64,000 nucleotides of DNA from JAEZBP01 sp963832725 (GTDB lineage: Bacteria; Myxococcota_A; Polyangia; Polyangiales; Sandaracinaceae), in contig CAWHVG010000001.1 of the NCBI GenBank assembly GCA_963832725.1, forward strand, positions 1,054,001 to 1,118,000, given 5' to 3'. This document shows positions 9,834-17,497 of the stretch, in pieces (positions within the stretch are counted from its first letter, which is position 1; every line of letters begins with the position of its first letter). The position numbers and the translations under genes are program-made. The notes beneath the pieces are model-generated. The model was not told the DNA's origin. It worked only from the letters and a program-made list of their open reading frames with translations, and did no database searches.

Positions 9834-10177
9834 GGTGGAGGTGCGCGTGGCGAGGGACCTCGAATCCCTCGGTGGGCGGTGGGGGTGCGCGTGGCGGGGG
9901 ACCTCGATCCCTCGGTGGACGGTGGAGGTGCGGTCCGCGAGGGACCTCGATCCCTCGGGTGACGGTGGAGGTGCGCGCGGCGAGGGACCTCGATCCCTCG
10001 GGTGACGGTGGAGGTGCGGTCCGCGAGGGATCTCGATCCCTCGGCGGGCGGTGGAGGTGCGCGCGGCGAGGGATTCAATCCCTCGGTTCGCGGTGGAGGT
10101 GCGCGCGGCGAGGGATCTCCATCCCTCGGTGGGCGGTGAAGGTGCGGTTGCTGAGGGACCTCGGTCCCTTTCAGGCC
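9834..10177 (+). repeat. eight-unit 43-bp palindromic tandem array
   Basis: Units start at 9834, 9878, 9921, 9964, 10007, 10050, 10092 and 10135, with lengths 44, 43, 43, 43, 43, 42, 43 and 43. Each has the head GGTGGAGGTGCG, a variable four-to-five-base switch (CGCGG or GTCCG), and a hairpin GAGGGA-CCTCGA-TCCCTC. There are no spacers, so this is not CRISPR, and 43 bp does not keep a reading frame. The first unit has GAATC where the others have GATC. The array directly replaces the missing 5' part of the truncated gene at 9270-9833. The 230 bp beyond it, up to 10411, hold nothing I recognise. Confidence 0.9.
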
Positions 10178-10411
10178 GGTCTGCGCGCGCGAGCCGCGGG
10201 GCTCCAGTCGTTTCCCGCCGCGCGGCCGGTGGGCTCGGTCGCCCGCCCGCCCGCATCCGCAAAGATCGAGCGCGGGCGGCGATGCCGAGCGCGAGAGAGG
10301 GAAGCTCGGGAACCCTCGACGAAGCGGGGCAGCCGCACCGTCACGGCCGCCCCCTTCCGACACTCTCTCGCCGGTCGATTCGAGCGCGCGCTCAGCTCGC
10401 GAGATCCAGGC

Positions 10412-11200
10412 TCAGGCTCCGCCGCCTGTGCCCGGATGGACCGCTTGACCGGTGTTGGGGTCGACGTCGGTGACGGCGAGCTGTCGCGAGTGCTGCCGAT
10501 GGATGTCCTCGTTCTGATCGAGGATTGGCCGGAGCAGGCGCTCGCGCGCCGCGACCTGATCTTCGGTGTCTTCGAGGTAGTGGCCGAGGACCCAGGCCAC
10601 GACCTCGAGCAGATTGCGCTGGCCGGTGGCGCGGGCCTTCTTCACCTGGTCGAAGCCGACGGCCCCGGCCTGGCCCGCGCCGACGGACGCTCGAAACCTC
10701 TCGACGAGCCCGCTCAGGCGATCGACGTAGTGCTGGGTCTTGGCGGCGTCGAGCTGACCGGCGACGTCCGGCTCCGCGGCGGTCTTCAGGAGGGTGGACA
10801 GCGTCTCGAGCTCCTGCACGAAGTCGAGCTCCGTGATGGCGGCGACACCGCTCGGAAGGAGCGCCTTGCGCACTTGGCGGGAGGCCACCGCGACGGGATC
10901 GTCGGCCGGAAACGACCGGATGTTCGAGCGAAGGGTCTCGTCGAGCCCGCTCAACGCGCGCTCGATGTCGTGGCTGAGGGCGGGCGCGTCGGGACCGTGC
11001 TCCGCCGCGGAGTCCTGCCCCTCGTAGCGCAGCTCGAGCGCGCGGGTCTTCCGGTCCGCGGCGAGCGCGGCTTCGACGCGAGCGCGCAGCGGAGCTTCGG
11101 CGTCGCCGTCGGCGATCGCCTCCTGCACGAGCCCGAGCGAGTAGAGCCGCCGTCCGGTCGGGAAGACCAAGATGTCGATCAAAGAGACGTCCGATTCCAC
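10412..11200 (-). CDS. hypothetical helical protein
   Basis: This 262-residue protein starts at GTG 11200, placed by a strong ribosome site GGGGAGGTGAATC just upstream. It is highly charged and almost wholly helical, with no signal peptide, no membrane segment and no catalytic motif I can name. The N-terminus (SLIDILVFPTGRRLYSLGLV) is hydrophobic but interrupted. The C-terminus ends in an Asp-Pro-Asn-Thr-Gly and Pro/Gly/Thr tail. Base usage is like its neighbours. It stands alone between the tandem array and an IS91-like fragment, so context does not help. It could be a coiled-coil structural protein of the cytoplasm. Confidence 0.65.
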   Translation of the reverse strand: MESDVSLIDILVFPTGRRLYSLGLVQEAIADGDAEAPLRARVEAALAADRKTRALELRYEGQDSAAEHGPDAPALSHDIERALSGLDETLRSNIRSFPADDPVAVASRQVRKALLPSGVAAITELDFVQELETLSTLLKTAAEPDVAGQLDAAKTQHYVDRLSGLVERFRASVGAGQAGAVGFDQVKKARATGQRNLLEVVAWVLGHYLEDTEDQVAARERLLRPILDQNEDIHRQHSRQLAVTDVDPNTGQAVHPGTGGGA

Positions 11201-11385
11201 GATTCACCTCCCCATGGTTGCGGCGCGACGACGATCGACGCGCCTCTTCGTGATGGTCGCCCATGCGGACTACACCTCGAACGAATGGCGCGTCAACCGC
11301 GCGAGGTTGCGTGCGTGACCCAGGTCGGTCTCCGCCGATGGCGGTGGCGAACGCGCGGCTCGCGCGGGAGAAGGTGGACGTCTGA

Positions 11386-11590
11386 ATGTCGACCGCGAAC
11401 ACGCGCTTCAGGAGCCACGGCCAGGGATGCCGACTGGGCGGCGGCGGCGGCGCGAGCGAAGGCAGGTCGCTCGGCGTGAAGAGCGGCAACTGCGCCTCCG
11501 CGGGCGGCGGCGCGCGGCCGGGTACGACCGCGGCGCGCGCGCTGGCACGCCCGGCGAGCACGCCGTGGTAGCGCGCCATGTGAAAGCGGG
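11386..11590 (-). pseudogene. C-terminal fragment of an IS91-like transposase
   Basis: The segment is close to identical with 16274-16478, the C-terminal part of the larger relic. It encodes MARYHGVLAGRAS, a Pro/Ala linker (AQLPLFTPSD) and PWPWLLKRVFAVDI, the landmarks of the end of IS91-family Y2 transposases. It stops before the CPxCGG zinc motif that follows in the other copy, and has no upstream catalytic region. In the rest of the 616-bp gap between 11200 and 11817 I find no further gene. Confidence 0.7.
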
Positions 11591-11816
11591 GCGCCTTGGT
11601 CGCGCTGCACGCCGAGCTCGAGAGCGGTGAAGTCGCCATCGAGCACGACGCGGACGACATGGAGCAGTCCCTCCTGCGCACCCGCCTGTTGCGTCGCCTC
11701 GGCTGGGGCGCCCGAAGCCGCGGCTGGCATGGCGAGCGAGCTGCTGACGCTGCGAGCGCAGCTCGACCGGATTCACGGCACCTTCCCCGCGCAACCGACG
11801 GCGTCTGCTCGACGCT

Positions 11817-12794
11817 CTAGTAACTCGGGCCGAGATGCGACAGAACGAAGAGGCCGCCCAGCCCGACGAAGAGCACGGCGAGCGCGATCACGACGAAGCG
11901 TACGGACCGTTTCGATTCCGCGACCACCTGGGCTTCCTTGTCGGAGAACTCGCGTGTGTAGGGGATTCCGAGGCCGGTTGCCATTCGATCGCCGACGGCC
12001 TGTATCGAGCGCAGTGCGCCGCCAGGGGTGAAGGTGGTGACCCGGGCGAGCACGATGGCCGGTTGGCCGAGCGGACGCAGCAAGAGCACCGCGCGCGGGC
12101 CCTGGCTCTGGCTCCACGGCCGCAAGACGTGTTCGAAGGTAGTGCCTAGTACGACGGACCGGAAGTTCGGTCCGTCGTACGTCGTGGGGTGGGGGCCCCG
12201 CTTGCGGGGGAGGGGGCGCTGCCCCCTCGACAAGCATGCTAGGACCGGCGCCCGACCGGCAGCTCGCGGGTGGGTTGGCGGGCGCGGCAACGAAACCCGG
12301 ATCGAACTTCCGGGCGCCGGTACTAAGGCCGGAACCTCGAGACGTTTGAATGCCCGACGGATGAACAGTGTGTCATCGACGCGGCACACTCGCGTAAGGC
12401 CAGCTAGCGCGAACGGGGCACACACGCCCGCGACGGCGAGGCAGATCAGAGCAAATCCCGCCTGGGCTCCAGACGCCACGAGAGCCAGCGCCAGAGTGGC
12501 CGCACCAACGCCCATGGTGAGCGGGTAGGTCGGAATGAAGATCTGGCTGTCTTGTCGCGTAATGAGCATGGGTGCTTTCGGGATGCCGATGGGCCACGCA
12601 TCTCGCTGGAGACTGCAGGACTGCCCTCGCCCATCGGGTCCGTGCCAATCGGCCAGAACTGTACCACCGTCGGTCCGCTGGGGCGGCAGCGCCCAGCCCG
12701 CCGTGTTCGATACGCGTCTACGCCGTCCCGGCAAGCCCGAGCGCGCGTAGGCGGCTTCGAGCTGCCGGAAGAAGGGCGCCACCTCTTCGCTCAC
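11817..12794 (-). CDS. membrane protein carrying an inserted 181-bp element
   Basis: The 325-codon frame starts at GTG 12794. It has a soluble N-terminus (about 1-90), two membrane segments (about 92-112 and 115-135, TLALALVASGAQAGFALICL), a cytoplasmic part, and a final membrane helix (VVIALAVLFVGLGGLFVLS) just before the C-terminus. Residues about 157-216 are the translation of the element at 12146-12326 (PAPGSSIRVSL ... RGPHPTTYDGPNFRSVVLG). Sequence on both sides reads as real protein in one frame, so the insertion appears to be read through rather than to end the protein. A net 181-bp gain is not a multiple of three, so the site must also have changed by one or two bases. The function is unknown. 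Confidence 0.6.
   Translation of the reverse strand: MSEEVAPFFRQLEAAYARSGLPGRRRRVSNTAGWALPPQRTDGGTVLADWHGPDGRGQSCSLQRDAWPIGIPKAPMLITRQDSQIFIPTYPLTMGVGAATLALALVASGAQAGFALICLAVAGVCAPFALAGLTRVCRVDDTLFIRRAFKRLEVPALVPAPGSSIRVSLPRPPTHPRAAGRAPVLACLSRGQRPLPRKRGPHPTTYDGPNFRSVVLGTTFEHVLRPWSQSQGPRAVLLLRPLGQPAIVLARVTTFTPGGALRSIQAVGDRMATGLGIPYTREFSDKEAQVVAESKRSVRFVVIALAVLFVGLGGLFVLSHLGPSY
12146..12326 (+). mobile_element. 181-bp MITE-like element, copy B, inside a gene
   Basis: It has the same length and orientation as copy A, and roughly nine of ten bases match by eye. The left end is CTAGTACGACGGACC; the right end is CCGGGCGCCGGTACTAA, with the last base changed from G to A. Both terminal hairpins and the G-run/C-run centre are conserved. 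It lies wholly inside the membrane-protein gene read on the minus strand. Differences from copy A avoid stop codons in that frame. Confidence 0.85.
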
Positions 12795-12910
12795 CCGCAG
12801 CCTCGCCGTCGCGCGGCAGGACGAGAGCGAGCATCGGTAGGCTTCGGGTGCGGCCGACGCGGGCGTCGGGTAGCGCGCCAGCCAAGTTCACCACACCCCG
12901 AGGGTTTCGC

Positions 12911-15688
12911 TCAGATCCTGCGGGTGCGCCGGCGCCGCAGCGCGACGAGCGTGAAGAACGCAAGCATCGCCAGCGGTCCACCGCGGCTCGGTGCCGCCGA
13001 GGTGGCGACGACACAGCCGCAGCCACCGCGAGGTCTCGCATGGGTCGTCGTGCCATCGTCCAGACCGCCGTCGTCCGGTCCGCCATCGTCGACGCCAGCG
13101 TCCGCGACGCCAGCATCGTCGAGGCCAGCGTCCGCGACGCCACCGTCTGAGGCGTCCTGGCAGACCGCGTTCGCCGTGGCTGTGCACGCCGACACTTCGA
13201 GCATCCCTGCTGCGCACTGAGTGCACGCGGCGCAACGACGGTCGCTCGTCGCAGTCGGCGCGGTCGACTCGTATTGGTTCGCCGTACACGTGGTGACGGG
13301 CGTGCAAGCGCGGTCGCTCGTCGCCGAGGGCGGCGTGGACTGATACTCGCTCGACGTACACTCGGTCAGGGGTGTGCAAACGCGATCGCTGGTCGGGGTC
13401 GCCGGCATGGACTCGTATGCGCCCGCACCGCAACTGCCGAGCGCCGCACAGACCCGATCGCTCGTGGCGGTCGGGGGCACACTCTCGAACTCGGTCGCCG
13501 TGCATGTCGTGAGCGCGGTGCAGATGCGGTCGCTGGTCGGCGTGGGCGCCGCGGACTCGTACTCCGACGCGTCGCAGGTGCGCCATGTTGCGCACGAAGC
13601 GGCGTCGGGGGTCGAGGAGAAGCTGCCGGCCGCGCACGCGCTGCAGCTTTGATCCGATGTCGCCGTGCCCGCCACCGAGACATACGCGCCGGCGGCACAG
13701 GTGCTCCATGGCGTGCAGCTCGTCGCACCCGATGCGGAGTAGCTGCCCGACGCGCACGGCGCGCAACCCAGGCCGCCCATCCCGTCGAGCAAGAACGTGC
13801 CCGCAGGACACACGTCACCGTAGAGTTCGGACTGGGCCAATGCGCCGCCCAGAACCCAGGCGCCGGCCAGGAGGACACGACCGTCGAGCAAGAGCGTCGC
13901 CGTGTGAGCGGACCGAGCGTTGACCGTGGCCCCCGCGCTCGACCAGCTGTTCGTGGTGGGGTCGTACAACTCCGCCGTCGAATCGATGACGTACATGGCA
14001 TCAGTCGACCCCCCGACGACCAATACCTCGCCGCTCGGCAGAAGGGTTGCGGTGTGCATGTAGCGAGGAGTGGCCATGGACCCCGCGCTCGACCAACGGT
14101 TGGTGGCGGGGTCGTATAGATCTGCTCCCCGAGTTGGGCCGCCGTGGTACCCCCCGGCGACGAGTACCTCGCCACTGGGCAGAAGCGTCGCGGTGTGGCC
14201 AAAGCGAGCTCCCCTCATGGGCGCCGCGCTCGACCAACTGTTGGTGGCGGGGTCGTACAACTCTGCTGTCGAGACATCTTCGTGATTGGTCCCCCCCGTG
14301 ACCAACACCTGACCGCTCGGCAGGAGCGTCGCTGTGTGCCACCGGCGACCAGTCGCCATGGACCCCGCGCTCGACCAACTGTTCGTGGCGGGGTCGTACA
14401 ACTCTGCTGTCAAAGGGAAGATGGAGCCATTGACGCCCCCCGTGACCAACACTCTGCCGCTCGGCAGAAGCGTCGCTGTCTGCGATGCGCGAATCGTGCT
14501 CATCGACTCCGCGCTCGACCACGTGTTCGTGGCCGGGTCGTACAGCTCCGCGGTCGACAGCACACCGGCATCACCCCCCCCACCAGTGACCAATACCTTG
14601 CCGCTCGGCAGAAGCGTCGTGGTGTGCTCCACGCGACCGACGGCCATCGACCCCGCGCTCGACCACACGCCGGTCGATGGGTCGTAACGCTCCGCAGATG
14701 CCAGAATCGAGTGATGGTAGCCACCAACGATGAGCACGCTCCCATCAGCGAGGCGAACGGCGCCGTTGCCCTCAGAGAATTCTCCCCGCGCCTCGATCAT
14801 CGACCCGGTGGCGACCCAGGACGGATCCACCAGCACGGGCGCGCCGTCGGCGTCCACGCGTAGTGCGATTCGGTCTCCCTCCACGCTCAGCCGCGCATCG
14901 ACGGCCTCGCCGCTCGCGCTCCATGCGGCGGGCGCGCTCACGTAGACGATGGGCTGACCATCCGCGCCGAGGACGTGAACGCCACCGGTTTCGGGCACCT
15001 CGCGCAGACTCATGCCCTCGACGCGCCAGCGGGCGACGACGCGGTCTGCATAGGCGACGCCCGCATCGAGGTCGAGCCAGTCTTCGAAGCCGTGACCCTC
15101 GGCGACGGTCCAGTAGCTGCGGCCGCCTTCGCGCGCGTAGCTCACCGTGCCCTCGACCCGCTCGCTCGCCCCACGAGCGCCCTCCTCGAACACGCGCAGC
15201 AGCGGAGCGCCGCGCAGAGTCAGCTCGATCGCGCCGCTGGCATGGGAGGGCAGCCAGACCTGCTCAGGAGAGGGCGCTGCAGCCGTGCCGGACGGGGCGA
15301 GGGGCGACCCGGGCATGCCGAGCGCTGGCGTGTTGGCCAGAGCGGACACGCTCGCCGTCGCGCCGTCCGTATTCGTCGCGGGGTGTTCCGCCGACGCTGC
15401 GCGCTCCAGCATCAGACCCCCAGCCGTGGCCGCGATGCTCGGCCGATGGCTCAGCACGTCCCAGGCATGCGCGCCGTGAACCGCGCGCAGCCCGTCCGCC
15501 AAGGCGCTTCCAGCCCCATCGCCGGCCGCGACGTCGGCGAACGTCTGCGTCGCGCCGGAAGAGGTGACGAGCCAGGCACCGAGGGTCAGCGCCAGAGCGC
15601 GGGACACACGGCGTGCCCAGGTCCGCGCCTGCTGCGACGACGTCAGGTGGGAGAAGTGGCGCGGCAGAGCGAGCGGAGTCGTGTTCAT
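12911..15688 (-). CDS. secreted kelch-repeat surface protein with MYXO-CTERM tail
   Basis: The protein has 925 residues. After an N-terminal signal region (about 25-50, ALALTLGAWLVTSSGATQ) comes a beta-rich domain to about residue 300. Seven kelch-like blades follow, each with the core AELYDPATNSWSSAG and HTATLLPSGEVLVTGG (about 305-640), forming a propeller. Next is a cysteine-rich region of five to six repeats of the form YES..PTATSDRxC (about 655-850), resembling EGF/TNFR-type modules. An Asp/Gly/Ala linker leads to the MYXO-CTERM signal: GGCGCV, a hydrophobic helix and RRRRTRR. Such tails direct processing and surface display by myxosortase-type proteases. A role in adhesion or polymer binding is inference. 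Confidence 0.9.
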   Translation of the reverse strand: MNTTPLALPRHFSHLTSSQQARTWARRVSRALALTLGAWLVTSSGATQTFADVAAGDGAGSALADGLRAVHGAHAWDVLSHRPSIAATAGGLMLERAASAEHPATNTDGATASVSALANTPALGMPGSPLAPSGTAAAPSPEQVWLPSHASGAIELTLRGAPLLRVFEEGARGASERVEGTVSYAREGGRSYWTVAEGHGFEDWLDLDAGVAYADRVVARWRVEGMSLREVPETGGVHVLGADGQPIVYVSAPAAWSASGEAVDARLSVEGDRIALRVDADGAPVLVDPSWVATGSMIEARGEFSEGNGAVRLADGSVLIVGGYHHSILASAERYDPSTGVWSSAGSMAVGRVEHTTTLLPSGKVLVTGGGGDAGVLSTAELYDPATNTWSSAESMSTIRASQTATLLPSGRVLVTGGVNGSIFPLTAELYDPATNSWSSAGSMATGRRWHTATLLPSGQVLVTGGTNHEDVSTAELYDPATNSWSSAAPMRGARFGHTATLLPSGEVLVAGGYHGGPTRGADLYDPATNRWSSAGSMATPRYMHTATLLPSGEVLVVGGSTDAMYVIDSTAELYDPTTNSWSSAGATVNARSAHTATLLLDGRVLLAGAWVLGGALAQSELYGDVCPAGTFLLDGMGGLGCAPCASGSYSASGATSCTPWSTCAAGAYVSVAGTATSDQSCSACAAGSFSSTPDAASCATWRTCDASEYESAAPTPTSDRICTALTTCTATEFESVPPTATSDRVCAALGSCGAGAYESMPATPTSDRVCTPLTECTSSEYQSTPPSATSDRACTPVTTCTANQYESTAPTATSDRRCAACTQCAAGMLEVSACTATANAVCQDASDGGVADAGLDDAGVADAGVDDGGPDDGGLDDGTTTHARPRGGCGCVVATSAAPSRGGPLAMLAFFTLVALRRRRTRRI

Positions 15689-15885
15689 GACCGACGCAAG
15701 CTAGCGAGCGCGGCCCTCAAAGCGACTCAATCTTCGGCGCACGAGACGCGGTGATTTGGGACTCGCGGCCAGACTTCGTCAGGGTTGACCAAGGTTCTGG
15801 TCGCTCTGGCGAAGCTGGGCGGATAGGACTTCCCATCCCGGGAAAACGGTACGGCGCGGGTGGTGGCGGGTCCACCGGAGACGGC

Positions 15886-15930
15886 GCGGATAGGGCGGAT
15901 AGGGCGGATAGGGCGGATAGGGCGGATAAC
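15886..15930 (+). repeat. 9-bp tandem repeat GCGGATAGG
   Basis: Four perfect GCGGATAGG units and a fifth ending in AAC lie in the 265-bp non-coding stretch between the start of the kelch gene and the end of the IS91-like relic. I see no gene in that stretch. The array sits about 200 bp upstream of the kelch start codon and could affect its promoter, but nothing in the sequence proves that. Confidence 0.85.
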
Positions 15931-15953
15931 GGTGCGGCGCGCGTGGTGGTGGG

Positions 15954-17069
15954 TCAACGGGAGGCGGCGCGCACCCCCTCGCGAGCCGCAAGAGGGTCGG
16001 TCGGAGCGTGGCGAAGTGCATTCTGGAGAGACTGACGGGGCGAACTCACCCCGTGCAGACGGGGCGGACGGAGCGGTGCACCGGCGTCGGGACTGTCGAG
16101 TCCGCCGAACGCGAGTCGGAGCTGCCCGGGTGGCGAAGGACGAGGCCGTCGCGGCGGTGCACGCGCCGCGTCGTCACCGCCGAGCTCGACCATGACGCGC
16201 GCGATGTCATCGGGCTCGGTGGCGATCTCGACGAGGCGCATGCGGCCGCCGCATCCGGGCATGGGGCAGCTCTCGATGTCGACCGCAAACACGCGCTTCA
16301 GGAGCCACGGCCAGGGATGTCGGCTGGACGGAGGCGCCGGCGCGAGGGGAGGCACGTCGCTCGGCGTGAAGAGCGGCAACTGCGCCTCCGCGGGCGGCGG
16401 CGCGCGGCCGGGTACGACCTCGGCGCGCGCGCTGGCACGCCCGGCGAGCACGCCGTGGTAGCGCGTCATGTGAGAGCGCGGCGGCGGGATCAGCGCGCAG
16501 AGACGACCGATGCCCCATTGATTGATGAGGGGCCAGGGGGTCGAGCAGCACCGCGTGCGTGCCGTCCTTCCACGCCGCCTTGAAGCTCAGCTTCACGCGG
16601 CCGTCGGGGTGCATGGAGAGGCGCTCCTGCGAGAGCGGCGGCCGGGCCACGTAGCGGCAAAGGCGCTCGAGCCGCGCACGGTCCCGGCCATCGAACGCGT
16701 TGCTTCGCATGCACATTGACCTCGCCGACCTCGGCGACGGGCTCGATGGGCGAGGGGACGAGGCGGCGAACGAGCTCGCCCGAGACACGAGAGGCAGAAG
16801 CCGCGGCGCTTGCATGAAAACGCGCACACGATGGCGTGCTCGCACCGGGCTCATCGCAGATCCACCAGGCCGTGTTCGAGGATGCCGCAACGCAGGTACT
16901 CCTCGAACTCCCGCACCACGAACTGCGGCAGCCCGCCGCCTTGCTCCTCCGCTCGCTCCACGAAGCGCGGCCAGTGCTCGCGCACGAGCTCGTACAGCAG
17001 TGTCTCTTCCGGCCTACGACCCGCGTAGCCGTCCGCGCGAGCCGCACAGGCAGGTGCGGGCGCGCTCAC
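15954..17069 (-). pseudogene. decayed IS91-like (Y2) transposase with internal deletion
   Basis: Read on the minus strand from 17069, the pieces come in the right order but in different frames. First is the N-terminal block (PEETLLYELVREHWPRF, LPQFVVREFEEYLRCGILEH). The zinc-binding segment AFSCKRRGFCLSC is next, then a jump to DRARLERLCRYVARPPLSQE and GRVKLSFKAAWKDGTHAVLL. Last come MTRYHGVLAGRAS and PWPWLLKRVFAVD with the zinc motif CPMPGCGGRM. This is the order of IS91-family transposases, usually near 400 residues. The central part with the catalytic tyrosines is missing, and several frameshifts are present. No ori or ter ends of the element were identified, so it is an immobile relic. 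Confidence 0.8.
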
Positions 17070-17208
17070 CTTCGCTGCACCGCGCGATGACGACGACGGA
17101 GCCCTTCCACGGCGGCGGAGCCATGGCAGGCCGCATGCCGGCTCTGTCGGTCAATGACTTCGCGGGTTACGCGTCCGGATCGGCGAAGGTGGCGGACGAT
17201 CGGGCGTT

Positions 17209-17292
17209 CCTTCCGCCGATCTTCGAGCGCCGGGCGCTCGGGCGAGCGAACCTTCCGCCGATCTTCGAGCGCCGGGCGCTCGGGCGAGCGCT
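17209..17292 (+). repeat. 42-bp direct repeat, two units
   Basis: Two adjacent copies of a 42-bp unit beginning CCTTCCGCCGATCTTCGAGC differ only at the last bases. They lie in the 427-bp gap between the transposase relic and the gene ending at 17498. Each unit contains GCGCCGGGCGC, which can fold. Apart from this repeat and the methyltransferase relic at 17436 the gap shows no gene. Confidence 0.8.
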
Positions 17293-17435
17293 GTCCCCTC
17301 GAGAATGCGCGGGTCTCACGCCTTCGCAGCCGGCGAGAGCACCTGGGCAAGCGCCGTCTCCGATTCACCGACGCCCAGCGGCGTCGACTTGCGGAGAGGG
17401 GCAAGCGTCTGGGCCGGAAGCGCCTTCGGGCGAGA

Positions 17436-17487
17436 GGAGCTCGGCGACTCGCTCGCCTACGTCTGCAGCGCGCGACGTTTGCGCTGA
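17436..17487 (+). pseudogene. relic of the 3' end of the methyltransferase at 8403-9133
   Basis: The frame reads EELGDSLAYVCSARRLR then stop, matching the last residues of the methyltransferase (AELGDSLAYVCRAGASR). It sits in the same position and orientation relative to the DUF2325-like gene as the intact methyltransferase does to the truncated copy. It therefore marks the other side of a segmental duplication. Confidence 0.65.
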
Positions 17488-17497
17488 CGGAGCCGGC

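Noticed and set aside
9834..10177. CRISPR-like array
   Set aside because: Units are directly adjacent with no unique spacers and no cas gene is near; it is a simple tandem array.
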